This document shows, in pieces, positions 1 to 8,710 of a DNA stretch of 62,661 nucleotides. The first letter of the stretch is position 1. Every line of letters starts with the position of its first letter. The notes below the pieces were generated by a model that worked only from the letters and a program-made list of their open reading frames with translations, was not told where the DNA came from and made no database searches. The position numbers and the translations under genes were made by a program. Source of the DNA: Spirulinaceae cyanobacterium SM2_1_0 (GTDB lineage Bacteria > Cyanobacteriota > Cyanobacteriia > Cyanobacteriales > Spirulinaceae); NCBI GenBank assembly GCA_012031265.1, contig JAAUTY010000023.1:1-62661 (forward strand), written 5' to 3'.

Positions 1-114
1 GTTCACAAGCGGTACTTAGCTGGCTATGTGGCAATCTGTGAGTTGGGGATCAACTTTAAGCGGGTCACGCCCGAATGCGTCTCTCGCCTTGTTCGATGCT
101 CTTCTACACATTGA
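1..114 (+). CDS. C-terminal tail of an unidentified gene, possibly a transposase
   Basis: An open frame enters from the window edge and stops with TGA at 112-114. Its 37 residues include a stretch reading RYLAGYVAICELGINFKRVT, which looks to me like the C-terminal tail of a transposase, but I cannot name the family. It sits directly against the truncated T5orf172 gene that follows and is in the same frame, with one stop between them. This would fit an insertion that removed the front of that gene. Identity is a guess; only the open frame is seen directly. Confidence 0.25.
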   Translation, partial: VHKRYLAGYVAICELGINFKRVTPECVSRLVRCSSTH

Positions 115-120
115 TGGCGC

Positions 121-501
121 ATGAGCCTTGGTTCTTTTGGCGAAGATGTCTATAAAATTGGTATGACGCGCCGCCTTGAACCAATGGATCGAGTTAAAGA
201 ACTAGGTGATGCTTCTGTCCCCTTTCCATTTGATGTTCACGCTATGATTTTTTGCGAGAATGCTCCAGAACTTGAAGCTCGCTTGCACAAACGTTTTAAT
301 AACAGAAGAATGAACAAGGAAAATGAGAGGAAGGAGTTCTTTCGAGTTTCATTAGACGAGATAGTTAGAGTTGTGCGGGAGATAGATCAAGAACTCAAGA
401 CTTGTAAATCTGAAGTGACCTTTACGAAGATTGCTGAGGCGACAGACTATCGAAAAACTCTAGCTAGAGAACGCCAAGATAAAGTGGCAACAGCGATCTA
501 A
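121..501 (+). pseudogene. T5orf172-domain (GIY-YIG-like) protein, 5' truncated
   Basis: The 126-residue product begins inside the T5orf172/Mug113 domain, a GIY-YIG-nuclease-like fold. The conserved block GSFGEDVYKIGMTRRLEP lies at residues 4-21, followed by DRVKELGDASVPFPFDVHA and a basic segment with RKEFF. Full-length relatives carry a long N-terminal region (often DUF4041, coiled coil) plus the first strand of the domain. Both are missing here, including the position of the GIY tyrosine. Upstream in the same frame there is a TGA at 112-114 and then unrelated sequence. The TAA stop (499-501) lies inside an attC-like site, as is common for integron gene cassettes. I infer a captured cassette whose front was later replaced. 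It may still be translated, but a working nuclease is unlikely. Confidence 0.6.
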
Positions 502-582
502 CAATTCGGTTGGAGCGGACGGAGCAGAGGTTATCGGTGGGTGTTCAAAGTTGTCTACCGCCGCACAACTTCACCGTTAGAC
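496..582 (+). other. attC-like integron recombination site (87 bp)
   Basis: The site begins with ATCTAAC (fits RYYYAAC) at 496-502 and ends with GTTAGAC (fits GTTRRRY) at 576-582. The two halves are imperfectly complementary. GTTGGAGCGGACGG on the left pairs with CCGCCGCACAAC on the right once two or three unpaired left-arm bases are allowed, the pattern of extrahelical bases in folded attC sites. An unpaired spacer separates the outer and inner paired blocks, and the middle is variable. The upstream gene's stop codon falls inside the first box. All of this matches known attC architecture. No integrase gene is in the window. Confidence 0.65.
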
Positions 583-900
583 TCTTTCAGCTTTGAGTTA
601 TGACAGTCGTTTGAGGGCACTCTGTGAGAGTTCAGAATCAAATTATTGAGAAATCACTAATGAAACGCTTATTCAATTGATCTATCGAGCAATTGCAACA
701 AGTTGCAACATCGATTTATAGTGAAGATGGTACAAAAAGTTATTCTGCTAGATGGCTTTGTTGTATGAATACCCTAGAAGCCTGACACAGCAAGATTTTT
801 GCAATTAAGCAGCTTGTTGAGAAAGCATTGTCTGGCAAGGGTTTGAGCCGATTTATGCAACAAGGCTCTGCTAGATTCTAGAAGCTAAGGAGAAAAGAGC
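583..900. other. intergenic stretch with no supportable gene
   Basis: About 320 AT-rich bases lie between the attC-like site and the next gene. Only very short open frames with no recognisable product occur. A purine-rich ribosome-binding sequence (aaggagaaaagagc) lies at the right end, directly before the ATG at 901. Nothing else is visible. Confidence 0.5.
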
Positions 901-1293
901 ATGGGTTTACAAGAGCGACAGCATATTGAACGCATACAGACAGATGTCATCCCTGCGAACAACAAGTCTTTGCATGAGGCAACTGACGGGGAAATGACTT
1001 TTGACCCTGACTGGTCTACTTTTCAAAACAGTGTTGATGCTTGCCTGAGCTTGTCTGGCTTCCTGACAAAAGTCATCGGTGCAGTGCAGTGGGTCGCGCG
1101 TACACCTGTAGGGAAACAAGCTTTGGCAGAGGGCATAGATCGCATCGTTGTCCGCAATATTTCAGACCCCGCAGAAAAAGCTATGACCCTCAAAGATAAG
1201 ATTTTTCAAATTGATTTGGTCTTGAGCAGTTTCGCTGATGAAGGGCGATTTAGCGACAATGACCTCATCAGTTTCCTGGAAAATAATCTATGA
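901..1293 (+). CDS. orphan hypothetical protein, shares a domain with the next gene
   Basis: This 130-residue protein has no signal peptide or membrane segment, and I do not recognise it. The start is well supported by AAGGAG about seven bases upstream of the ATG. Residues about 63-110 (VIGAVQWVARTPVGKQALAE and onward) resemble residues about 166-215 of the downstream protein (TTGAVLQGLLKSNLGRQALT and onward). Both are preceded by a short MTFD/MISFD-like strand, so the two products seem to share a homologous C-terminal module. Its stop codon overlaps the next start by four bases (ATGA), implying translational coupling. Base composition is lower in GC than the core genes and the gene has no HIP1 site, which fits acquired DNA. 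Confidence 0.7.
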   Translation: MGLQERQHIERIQTDVIPANNKSLHEATDGEMTFDPDWSTFQNSVDACLSLSGFLTKVIGAVQWVARTPVGKQALAEGIDRIVVRNISDPAEKAMTLKDKIFQIDLVLSSFADEGRFSDNDLISFLENNL

Positions 1294-1970
1294 GTACAGC
1301 CGACGAGTTATTGAATCAGCTCCCTGCCAAAAGTGTAGGTCACATCCTTAACAAATTATTGGAGTGTCGTCGCAACTTGAAAGCTGGCAAAAAAGCTAGC
1401 GTCCCATACACGACGTTGTACTTGCACAATGGCTTGATAATGCAAGGCTGGTTATTGGATATTCGAGAAGACCAGGGAGCACAGTGGGTATTGATGCAAA
1501 CTTCTAATGATCCTACTCATGCTCCCATCAGTGTGGGATATGTGGCTGCTGATTCGATTGTGGGAATCAATTTACATCAAGTGACAGAGATACTACCTGT
1601 TATTTCTTTTGGCGCGATCGAGTTACCAGTAGAAGGCTCTATTCCTTCTCGTATGGATCTGAGGCAGCAGGCAGAAGATCTATCTCAACAGCTTGGCATA
1701 GTGCAGATTATGATCAGTTTTGATAGTTTCCCTAGCGATGAAGTGTACCGTTATCGATTGTTTCAAATGGTAGAAACGACGGGTGCTGTGCTGCAAGGGT
1801 TGCTCAAAAGCAATCTTGGTAGGCAAGCTTTGACGGAGCAGGTGGAAACAGTGAGGTTAGAGTACAGCGAAGCAAACCAGGTTAGTTTGTCTAATCGAGT
1901 TCTGCTGATTGCATTTAGTACGGTGCCTACCGATGAAACGTTAAATCGGCAAATTTCTGCTGTTTTGTAG
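1290..1970 (+). CDS. orphan hypothetical protein coupled to the upstream gene
   Basis: This 226-residue protein starts at the ATG of an ATGA overlap with the upstream gene, so the pair is almost certainly one operon. It has no signal peptide and no membrane helix. The N-terminal half (about residues 20-100) is rich in predicted strands, with an alternating pattern around YTTLYLHNGLIMQGWLLDIR that could be a small beta-barrel (Sm- or SH3-like); this is only an impression. The C-terminal part (about 140-226) repeats the module of the upstream protein around GRQAL. I know no family for it. The pairing of two products with a shared domain suggests a heteromeric complex, possibly an accessory or defence-type module, but no function can be claimed. 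Confidence 0.7.
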   Translation: MSTADELLNQLPAKSVGHILNKLLECRRNLKAGKKASVPYTTLYLHNGLIMQGWLLDIREDQGAQWVLMQTSNDPTHAPISVGYVAADSIVGINLHQVTEILPVISFGAIELPVEGSIPSRMDLRQQAEDLSQQLGIVQIMISFDSFPSDEVYRYRLFQMVETTGAVLQGLLKSNLGRQALTEQVETVRLEYSEANQVSLSNRVLLIAFSTVPTDETLNRQISAVL

Positions 1971-2077
1971 GCACAAATATGTCAAAGTTATGTGGGGACA
2001 GATTGAGGGCATCCCAGATTATAGCAGATTGAGTAGAGGTGTGATCCACCCAAAGAGGAAAGAATCAAAGGGGTGAG

Positions 2078-2346
2078 ATGAAAGCTTACAGCACGGATTT
2101 ACGGCAGAAAATCTTTGAGACCTAGTACAAGAGGGCGGAAATGAGATGCCTATTCAAAATCCCCAGGCTTCCCGTATTGCAGGCACTCAGAACTCAAAAT
2201 TTAGAACTCAAAACTCCGCGTAGCGGTACTAGGAGAATGAACCCATTTCGCAGCGTCAGTTAGCCAAGCGGTTTCGGGTAGCCTTGAGCTTTATCGTGAA
2301 GTTACTCAAGTAATATCGGGAAACGGGGCAGCTAGCTCCCATCGAC
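2078..2346 (+). pseudogene. IS630-family transposase N-terminus, interrupted by a miniature element
   Basis: An ATG at 2078 opens MKAYSTDLRQKIFET, the typical beginning of IS630-type transposases (helix-turn-helix domain). The frame then runs into a 111-bp miniature element. Removing 107 bases (one copy of the element plus one TA) restores the frame, which continues NEPISQRQLAKRF, RVALSFIVKLLK, stop, YRETGQLAP, also typical of the family. There is a TAG at the insertion junction and a TAA inside the helix-turn-helix region, and the DDE catalytic part is missing. This is a dead fragment, useful because it shows the insertion point of the miniature element. Confidence 0.75.
2122..2232 (+). mobile_element. 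111-bp miniature inverted-repeat element, copy A
   Basis: One of six copies in the window, each 111 bp from one terminal CTAG to the other. The ends form imperfect inverted repeats: CTAGTAC at the tip, six variable bases, then GCGGAA. The right end also carries a small hairpin, CCGC-GTA-GCGG. There is no open frame. This copy sits inside an IS630 transposase remnant whose frame is restored when the element and one TA are removed. That argues for insertion with TA duplication, as in the IS630-Tc1-mariner superfamily. Confidence 0.85.
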
Positions 2347-2443
2347 TTAGAAAGTTGCAAGAGCTACGCAAGTTTATTGAGGATGAGAAATTTAAGTATT
2401 TCAGTAAAGGGTAAGTCATTTGAAGGCAATGTGACATAATCGG

Positions 2444-2499
2444 GTCGAGGAGAGTGTTTAACTCTCCTCGACCACACTATCCTGCGTGCGGATCCGCAC
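2444..2499. other. hairpin followed by a 14-bp perfect palindrome
   Basis: GTCGAGGAGAG (2444-2454) and its exact complement (2462-2472) form an 11-bp stem with a seven-base loop. Thirteen bases later comes the perfect palindrome GTGCGGATCCGCAC (2486-2499). There is no T-run on either side, so this is not an ordinary terminator. It lies at the right edge of the accessory patch and may be a relic of a mobile element end or structured RNA. I could not assign it. Confidence 0.5.
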
Positions 2500-2612
2500 A
2501 GGGCGGTTCAACATCGTGGGGCAAACATCAACCTGGGGCTACACCATATACCCTTGGGCTTTTATCCAAAGATCTCGGATCGATAGCATGCCCTGTTTGG
2601 TATACCAACGCT

Positions 2613-2849
2613 CTATAGCTTGCTATGAGAGCCGTCGCAGAGAGGCGCATTGCCAGTCTGCTTGCACTGACAGAAGGCAACCGTCTTCTTCTCCTCCACG
2701 GTCAGCTTGACGGGGGCGAACTCGGTGTCTTGGTGCGAACCGTCGCAGTAGGGCTGATTGCTGGACTCGCCGCAACTGCACCAATAGTAAGTGCCCGGTT
2801 CGAGTTCCAAAACCAGCGGTTTCGTATCGACAACATTAGCGCCGTTCAT
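2613..2849 (-). CDS. CDGSH iron-sulfur domain protein
   Basis: This 78-residue protein carries two CDGSH-type [2Fe-2S] motifs. The first reads CSCGESSNQPYCDGSH (about residues 24-39) and the second CQCKQTGNAPLCDGSH (about 60-75). Each supplies three cysteines and one histidine to a cluster, as in mitoNEET-like proteins. Two motifs in one small chain is a common bacterial form. The cellular role of such proteins is uncertain; electron or cluster transfer is usually proposed. A ribosome-binding sequence GGAGA lies before the ATG. It sits 78 bp downstream of the pirin gene on the same strand and may be cotranscribed with it. Confidence 0.9.
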   Translation of the reverse strand: MNGANVVDTKPLVLELEPGTYYWCSCGESSNQPYCDGSHQDTEFAPVKLTVEEKKTVAFCQCKQTGNAPLCDGSHSKL

Positions 2850-2927
2850 GATGATGTTCTCCAGTAGAAACAGATCGGTTGTGTGCGTCGCGGGCGGCGC
2901 GAGACGTTGCCGCCGCCCGCCAGTAGT

Positions 2928-3632
2928 CTACGCTGCCATGTCAAACAGCAGTACTTCGCTACTGTCGGCCTGACCAGCGATGGTGAGGGTGGGCAAGTCG
3001 GCGATCGCCACACCATCGCCCGCGTGCAGAGCTTGCCCGTTGAGCGTGACTGCCCCACGTGCGACTTGCAGCCAAGCTTGGCGCTGGGGCGCGAGCGTGT
3101 GGGTGATGCGATCGCCCAGGGTCAAAACGCTGGCGTAGAGATCGACATCTTGGTGAATCGTCACCGAGCCATCACGACCATCCGACGAGCCGACCAGGCG
3201 CAAGCGACCCTGCTTATCTGTCAGGCTGAAGTTTTTTTGCTCGTAGCTGGGGGCTTGCCCACGCGCGGCAGGCAAGATCCAGATTTGCAAAAAGTGGCTG
3301 GCCGCCTGGGGTGAGGGGTTGAACTCGCTGTGCAAGATGCCAGTGCCGGCAGACATCCGCTGCACGTCGCCGGGACGAATGAGCGAGCCGTTGCCGATGT
3401 TGTCCTTGTGTTCTAGCGCGCCGTCGAGGACGTAGGAAATGATCTCCATGTCGCGGTGGCCGTGCGTCCCGAAGCCTTGGTTGGGTGCTACCTTGTCTTC
3501 ATTAATCACGCGCAGGCTGCCGAAGCCCATATGTTGTGGGTCGTAGTAGTTGCCAAAAGAAAAGCTGTGGCGGCTGTCGAGCCAACCCAAGTTAGCCGCA
3601 CCGCGTTCGTTGGCGGGTCGTAGCGTGAGCAT
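2928..3632 (-). CDS. pirin family protein (YhhW-type bicupin)
   Basis: This 234-residue protein has the length and layout of pirin/YhhW bicupins. The N-terminal signature [18 protein letters not shown] is at about residues 21-38. The metal site is visible as HGHRDMEI (about 57-64), with a further histidine in GILHSEFN (about 98-105), giving the His, His, His, Glu set. YhhW and human pirin have quercetinase activity in vitro; the in vivo role in cyanobacteria is not established. The start is supported by AGGAGG eight bases before the ATG. The CDGSH gene follows 78 bp downstream on the same strand, which hints at shared expression in redox or metal stress; this is inference. Confidence 0.92.
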   Translation of the reverse strand: MLTLRPANERGAANLGWLDSRHSFSFGNYYDPQHMGFGSLRVINEDKVAPNQGFGTHGHRDMEIISYVLDGALEHKDNIGNGSLIRPGDVQRMSAGTGILHSEFNPSPQAASHFLQIWILPAARGQAPSYEQKNFSLTDKQGRLRLVGSSDGRDGSVTIHQDVDLYASVLTLGDRITHTLAPQRQAWLQVARGAVTLNGQALHAGDGVAIADLPTLTIAGQADSSEVLLFDMAA

Positions 3633-3937
3633 CAGTCACCTCCTGAAGGGTGAGGATTTTGGCACCGGGTGGCGATCGCCGCGTCGTATCGATACGTGGT
3701 TCGCGTTCCCTGAGCCGTTGCTTTTATTATGAATTGATTCCTAAAAAAGCACAATCCCCAATTTTTTAAACAGATTGTTGCCGAAAAAGAGACAATTTCA
3801 CATCGCCATCGACACCACTCAGCCCAAACTTTGCAAACACGCTCTGACGAGTTCAAGCCGGTATTCGGCTAGGATAAACACCAAGGCGGCAGCCGTCACG
3901 CCGCCACTAGCCGCGTTTTGATCGCCACGGAAAGAAT
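3633..3937. other. divergent promoter region between pirin and leuD
   Basis: About 300 bases separate two divergent genes, so promoters for both must lie here. AGGAGG for the pirin gene is seen on the minus strand near its start. No convincing -10/-35 pair or operator stands out, and no open frame in it looks like a gene. Confidence 0.5.
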
Positions 3938-4540
3938 ATGGGTAGTGAAATTACTCGCGTCAGCGGGCACGGAATTCCGCTCAAGGGGAGCGACATCGAC
4001 ACCGACCGGATTATCCCCGCACGTTTTTTGCGCTGCGTCACGTTTGATGGGTTGGGGCAGCACGTTTTTGCCGACGACCGCCAGCAAGCCAATGGTCAAC
4101 ATTCCTTCGACCAGCCCCAATATCAAGGCGCAGAGATTCTCGTCGTCAATAGCAACTTTGGTTGTGGCTCGTCGCGTGAGCACGCCCCGCAAGCCCTTGC
4201 CAAGTGGGGCATTCAAGCGTTGATTGGTGAGAGTTTTGCCGAGATTTTCTTTGGCAACTGTGTGGCGCTGGGTATCCCTTGTCTGACGGCGACGCCCGAG
4301 ACTGTTGAACAGTTGCAGACGGCGATCGCTACGACACCCCAGCTTTCCCTCGTCCTCGACTTGGTGGCTCAGCGGGTGACGGGGGGCGATCGCCAGTGGC
4401 CCGCTCACCTCGCTGACGGTGCGCGTCATATGTTTCTCGGTGGCACTTGGGACAGTTGTGGTCAACTGGTAGCCAATGTTGACCAGGTGCGAGCCACGAT
4501 GCAACACCTGCCCTACCTAAGTTGGAGTGCGGCCTCGTAG
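3938..4540 (+). CDS. leuD: 3-isopropylmalate dehydratase small subunit
   Basis: LeuD is the small (swivelling) subunit that joins LeuC to isomerise 2-isopropylmalate to 3-isopropylmalate in leucine synthesis. The 200-residue product has the family length and signatures: [15 protein letters not shown] near the N-terminus (about residues 17-31) and the substrate-loop region [15 protein letters not shown] (about 73-87), followed by [12 protein letters not shown]. The ATG at 3938 follows a GGAAAG sequence. The catalytic partner leuC is not in this window. The stop overlaps the start of the next gene by 14 bp if that gene begins at 4527. Confidence 0.95.
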   Translation: MGSEITRVSGHGIPLKGSDIDTDRIIPARFLRCVTFDGLGQHVFADDRQQANGQHSFDQPQYQGAEILVVNSNFGCGSSREHAPQALAKWGIQALIGESFAEIFFGNCVALGIPCLTATPETVEQLQTAIATTPQLSLVLDLVAQRVTGGDRQWPAHLADGARHMFLGGTWDSCGQLVANVDQVRATMQHLPYLSWSAAS

Positions 4541-5132
4541 AAATTCAGTGAGATTTCCTCGCAACTATTTCTGGGAATGCCGATTACTCGCCCTCTGCTT
4601 GACCCTGGTGGTCTTTGTGGCGACCGCCTGCCAGCCGCCACCGTCGGAGCCGCTGGGCTACGAATTCCTCACTGCTGCTAGTCTGCGACCGGGCGATCGC
4701 CTGCCGCAGCCTTCTGCCGCCATCCTGACTGTGACCGGTAAGCTGGGCAATCCCAACCAGGGTTCGGCGATCGCGATGGATCGGGAGAGCATCGAAGCCG
4801 CCGGTCTGGTCGCGTACCGAACCCATGATCCCTACCATCCGGGGTCAACGGTCTATCGCGGGGCGCTCCTCGCCGATTTACTCGCTCTGTGGCAACTCGA
4901 CCCCGACGCCACCGAGTTGCAGTTGCAGGCGCGCGATGGCTATCAGGTCACCTTATCGCTGGCTGAGATTGCGGACGTGCCCCTGCTAGTGGCTACCCGT
5001 CTGGAGTCAGAGCGCCTGCCACCCGACTTCGCGCCGCTCGCCATGATTTGGCCCTACGGAATGGGCGATTTTGCGCGGCCATTCACGGATCAATTTTGGG
5101 TGCGGCAGTTGGTAGCGATCGCCATCCAATAA
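4527..5132 (+). CDS. lipoprotein with a sulfite-oxidase-like (molybdopterin-binding) fold
   Basis: The product (201 residues from the GTG at 4527) has a hydrophobic segment ending in a lipobox, VATAC, with the cysteine at residue 35, so it is probably a lipoprotein facing the periplasm. The rest resembles the oxidoreductase molybdopterin-binding domain. It has a strand-rich start ([14 protein letters not shown]), then [19 protein letters not shown], then [16 protein letters not shown], and near the end [14 protein letters not shown]. The family's conserved cofactor cysteine is not evident, so it may be a non-catalytic relative; I infer this only from inspection. A second GTG at 4548, seven bases after the leuD stop, is an alternative start that gives a more usual signal peptide. 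It overlaps or abuts leuD and is probably cotranscribed. Confidence 0.7.
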   Translation: MRPRRNSVRFPRNYFWECRLLALCLTLVVFVATACQPPPSEPLGYEFLTAASLRPGDRLPQPSAAILTVTGKLGNPNQGSAIAMDRESIEAAGLVAYRTHDPYHPGSTVYRGALLADLLALWQLDPDATELQLQARDGYQVTLSLAEIADVPLLVATRLESERLPPDFAPLAMIWPYGMGDFARPFTDQFWVRQLVAIAIQ

Positions 5133-5221
5133 CCCGCACAAACAGCTCGTGCCTGCGTTGGAGCCGTAGCCGCGTAAAGCAGCAGGTTTCCCCAAAAGCA
5201 AGCCGCTCCAATGTGAGGTGC

Positions 5222-5713
5222 CTAGCGATAATTTGTGAATTGAAGCGCGACCGGAAAATCTTGCTGCTTGATCAGCTGCATGACCTGCTGCAAGTCATCT
5301 TTGGATTTACTCGAAACCCGCACCGCATCCCCTTGAATCGAGGCTTGCACTTTCTTCAGTTCTTCGCGGATCAGCTTGCTAATCTTTTTCGCCAGATCAG
5401 CCTCAATGCCTTTCTTCAGAACAATCTCCTGACGCACACGACTGCCACTAGCAGCATCCACAGTCCCGTAATCAAAAATCTTTTGGGACAAATCGCGCTT
5501 GGCAGCCTTCTGACGCAGGATGTCGTGGATCGTGTCGAGGGTGAATTCGCTGTCGGTATTGACCACAATCTTCTCGTCACTCAACTCAACGGTGCTTTGA
5601 GTGGACTTGAGATCGTAACGGCTGGTTAACTCACGTTTTACTTGATCGACAGCGTTGACCATTTCCTGATGGTCGAAGTCGCTCACAATATCAAAGGAGT
5701 AGGTAGAAGCCAT
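5222..5713 (-). CDS. YajQ family nucleotide/c-di-GMP-binding protein
   Basis: This 163-residue protein belongs to the YajQ (UPF0234) family. It begins [20 protein letters not shown], the family hallmark, and continues with the ELTSRYDLK and SFDIVSD-type strands. The ending [16 protein letters not shown] is also characteristic. Family members bind nucleic acid or cyclic di-GMP, and some act as transcription cofactors; the role in cyanobacteria is unknown. I place the start at 5713 because the homologous sequence begins there. An ATG 54 bases upstream would add an unrelated leader. It is convergent with the preceding lipoprotein gene. Confidence 0.93.
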   Translation of the reverse strand: MASTYSFDIVSDFDHQEMVNAVDQVKRELTSRYDLKSTQSTVELSDEKIVVNTDSEFTLDTIHDILRQKAAKRDLSQKIFDYGTVDAASGSRVRQEIVLKKGIEADLAKKISKLIREELKKVQASIQGDAVRVSSKSKDDLQQVMQLIKQQDFPVALQFTNYR

Positions 5714-5973
5714 AATTTTAAATTCAACAAACAACGCAATAGCCTTCGCAAGGGCAAATGGGAGCATCCCAGGGCAAATCGGGCGCTGTGCCGCTGGCTA
5801 ATTCAAGGGCATGGCGAAGATGCTCAGCATAAGGCTTAAACCTTGATCTTAACAAGAGATGAACAATTCTTGAGGGATTCAAGATAGCTGGGGCAGGGAG
5901 CCAGTGGAAGCACAACCAAAAGCGATCGCGATTCCCAAACCATGCTCAGTGCCACCGCCACGGCGAGACAACT

Positions 5974-6752
5974 CTAGGCGGCACTCTGCAAATAGCGCAC
6001 CATGACTCGCACTAAGGGACGTGGTAGCAGCCGCAGCGATAGCGTTAAAAGTTTGTTCGCTGTCCCGGGCACGGCGATCGCCTGACCCCGTCGCAACGCT
6101 TGATAACCAGCTTGGGCAACAGTGGTCGCACTCATCAGCTGTATTTGTTGGAGCAGCCGCGCTCGATTCATATCAGCGCGGTCTTGGAATTCGGACGCTG
6201 TGGGGCCGGGACAGAGGGCGGTCACCCGGATGCCGTGGTCTCGGGTTCGTTGGCGATCGCCTCCGAAAACGAGAGCACATAAGCCTTGGTGGCGTAGTAG
6301 ACCGCCATCAGCGGGCCGGGCAGAAACGCAGCAGTTGAGGCGACATTGAGAATATAACCCTGCTGGCGAGCCACCATCCCCGGCAGCAACAACTTCGTGA
6401 GATGCGTCAGCGCCACAATATTGACCTGCAACATCTGCGCCTCATGCGCCCAGTCGGTCTCCACCAGCAGCCCGTAGCCGCCGAAGCCCGCATTATTGAC
6501 CAAGATGTCAATCTCACAGCCCGCCGCTTGCAACTCTGCAAACAGAGCCGCTGGGGCTTGGGGCTGCGCCAAGTCTTTGGGGAGCACCCGCACCTGGATG
6601 TGATGCTCGCGCTCGAGCTGCTGTGCCAGCGCTTTCAGCTTCTCGGCGCGACGCGCCACAAGGACGAGGTTGAGTCCATCCGCCGCCATGAGCTGCGCCA
6701 ATTCGTAACCAATCCCACTGGATGCACCGGTAATCAGTGCCGTTACTGCCAT
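5974..6752 (-). pseudogene. SDR-family short-chain dehydrogenase with a -1 frameshift
   Basis: The first part (6752 down to about 6246) encodes a classical SDR. It has the NAD(P) motif TGASSGIG at residues 8-15, NNAGFGGYG, a serine region, and the catalytic YxxxK in YYATKAY. The frame then shifts. After AIANE the expected LRDHGIRVTALCPGPT is readable only in another frame, which continues to the stop at 5974. One missing base inside the run at about 6243-6247 explains it exactly. The two frames together give a normal-length enzyme of about 260 residues. The gene is therefore either newly inactivated or an assembly artefact. Substrate cannot be told. Confidence 0.85.
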
Positions 6753-6977
6753 CGTTCTCCATGCCTTCTCGAGCCGCTTTTTTACTTTAGCCGTTCGATG
6801 TCATAATGCGATCAGGCCCGATCTCAGTCCTGGCAACTGGCTGCACTGGTTACTAGAATTTGTCTCTCCAGGCTACATCACCCTTGCCAGTTAGAGTTGG
6901 CTTCCGGGCTGAATCAATTGAGCCAAAATCGGCCGTCAAAACAATGCCGTTTGATTGCCCAGTGAACTAGCAAACTC

Positions 6978-8696
6978 ATGACCGCAAATAACCCACAAGC
7001 ACAACCGCCTGCCTCGACACTGGATGAGATTCGTGCCGCCCGCATTGAGAAGATCGAGCAGCTTAAAGCCGCCGGTCTCGAAGCATTTGCCTATAGTTGG
7101 GAACTGACCCACCACGCGGCTGAATTGCACACTGAATATGCGGAGTTGGTGGCAGGCGAGGAAGTTGCGGTTGATGTGGCGATCGCCGGTCGCATCACAG
7201 CGCGTCGCGTCTTTGGCAAACTCGCCTTCTTCACTCTACAGGACGAAACCGGGACGATCCAGCTCTATCTAGACAAAAAACAGATTACGGCGGGCATGAG
7301 CGAGATTGAAAATGCATTCAACTTGCTCAAAAAACTGACCGATGTGGGCGATATTCTCGGCGTTCAGGGCACGATCAAACGCACTGATAAAGGCGAGCTG
7401 TCGGTGAATGTGCAGCGCTACGCCATGCTGACGAAATCCCTGTTGCCCCTGCCCGATAAGTGGCACGGTCTGACCGATACCGAGAAGCGCTACCGTCAGC
7501 GCTACGTGGATTTGATTGTCAATCCTGACGTGCGCGAAACCTTCCGTCGCCGCGCTAAAATCACAGCGGCAATTCGTCGGTATCTAGATGATCAGGGTTT
7601 CATTGAAATCGAGACGCCTGTGCTACAAGGCGAAGCTGGCGGCGCAGAAGCCCGCCCATTTGTGACCTATCACAACACCTTGCAAATGCAGTTGTATCTG
7701 CGAATTGCTACAGAATTGCACCTCAAGCGCTTGATTGTTGGTGGTTTTGAAAAAGTCTTTGAACTCGGTCGAATTTTCCGAAATGAAGGCATTTCGACGC
7801 GCCACAATCCCGAATTCACCTCGATCGAAATCTACCAGGCCTATGCTGACTACCATGACATGATGGCGCTGACGGAAAATTTGATCGTCTGCGCGGCGCA
7901 AGTAGTGCTGGAGAGCTTAACGCTCGATTATCAAGGGCAAGCCATCGACTTAACCCCACCGTGGCGACGGGTGACAATGCACGAGCTGGTACAAGAAAAA
8001 ACCGGCTTGGACTTTACAAAATTCGATTCGCTAGAAGTAGCAGCAGCGGCGATACATGGGGCAAATTTGACAGTCCCTGAGGACTGCCAAACCATTGGTG
8101 AACTCTTGAACGAAACCTTTGAACAGGCTGTTGAAGAAACCCTGATTCAGCCTACATTTGTCCTCGACTATCCGGTGGAAATCTCACCGCTGACGAAGCC
8201 ACACCGCAGTCAACCAAAATTGGTTGAGCGTTTTGAGTTATTCATCGTGGGTCGTGAGACTGCCAATAGTTTTTCGGAGCTGACTGACCCACTGGATCAG
8301 CGCGATCGCCTCGAAAAACAAGCCGCGAAAAAAGCGGCGGGTGACCTTGAAGCGCATGGTGTTGACGAAGATTTCCTTACCGCCCTAGAGTACGGAATGC
8401 CGCCGACGGGTGGCCTTGGTATTGGCATCGACCGACTAGTCATGCTGCTGACCAATGCCCCTAGCATCCGCGATGTGATCGCCTTCCCACTACTCAAATC
8501 GACGAGCGCAACCCTTCAAGCCTTTGATTACGATGAGGCAACACAGGTTCTCCGCTTGGAGTTCACAGATCAGAGTATTTACGACTATCACGATGTCCCA
8601 GCAGCCGTATTTCGAGACTTGAAAAACGCGCCGTCGCTGGGACAGTTTTTCAATACGCAGATTCGCGATCGCTTTGGGTGCGATCGCATTAAATAA
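6978..8696 (+). CDS. lysS: lysyl-tRNA synthetase with C-terminal KTSC domain
   Basis: This is a class II lysyl-tRNA synthetase (572 residues) that charges tRNA-Lys. An OB-fold anticodon-binding domain spans about residues 55-165. The class II motifs are visible: [20 protein letters not shown] (motif 2 region) and [12 protein letters not shown] (motif 3). After the normal end of the enzyme comes an extra module of about 60 residues (513-572) with a central YDY and an F..FN..IRD tail. This matches the KTSC domain, which occurs both alone and at the end of some lysyl-tRNA synthetases and has no proven function. The last codons are built from two HIP1 octamers. It stands alone as a transcription unit. 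Confidence 0.96.
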   Translation: MTANNPQAQPPASTLDEIRAARIEKIEQLKAAGLEAFAYSWELTHHAAELHTEYAELVAGEEVAVDVAIAGRITARRVFGKLAFFTLQDETGTIQLYLDKKQITAGMSEIENAFNLLKKLTDVGDILGVQGTIKRTDKGELSVNVQRYAMLTKSLLPLPDKWHGLTDTEKRYRQRYVDLIVNPDVRETFRRRAKITAAIRRYLDDQGFIEIETPVLQGEAGGAEARPFVTYHNTLQMQLYLRIATELHLKRLIVGGFEKVFELGRIFRNEGISTRHNPEFTSIEIYQAYADYHDMMALTENLIVCAAQVVLESLTLDYQGQAIDLTPPWRRVTMHELVQEKTGLDFTKFDSLEVAAAAIHGANLTVPEDCQTIGELLNETFEQAVEETLIQPTFVLDYPVEISPLTKPHRSQPKLVERFELFIVGRETANSFSELTDPLDQRDRLEKQAAKKAAGDLEAHGVDEDFLTALEYGMPPTGGLGIGIDRLVMLLTNAPSIRDVIAFPLLKSTSATLQAFDYDEATQVLRLEFTDQSIYDYHDVPAAVFRDLKNAPSLGQFFNTQIRDRFGCDRIK

Positions 8697-8710
8697 GCAG
8701 AGTAATGCAC

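Noticed and set aside
2486-2710. 74-codon plus-strand open frame
   Set aside because: It overlaps the CDGSH gene on the other strand and starts inside a palindrome; no family resemblance.
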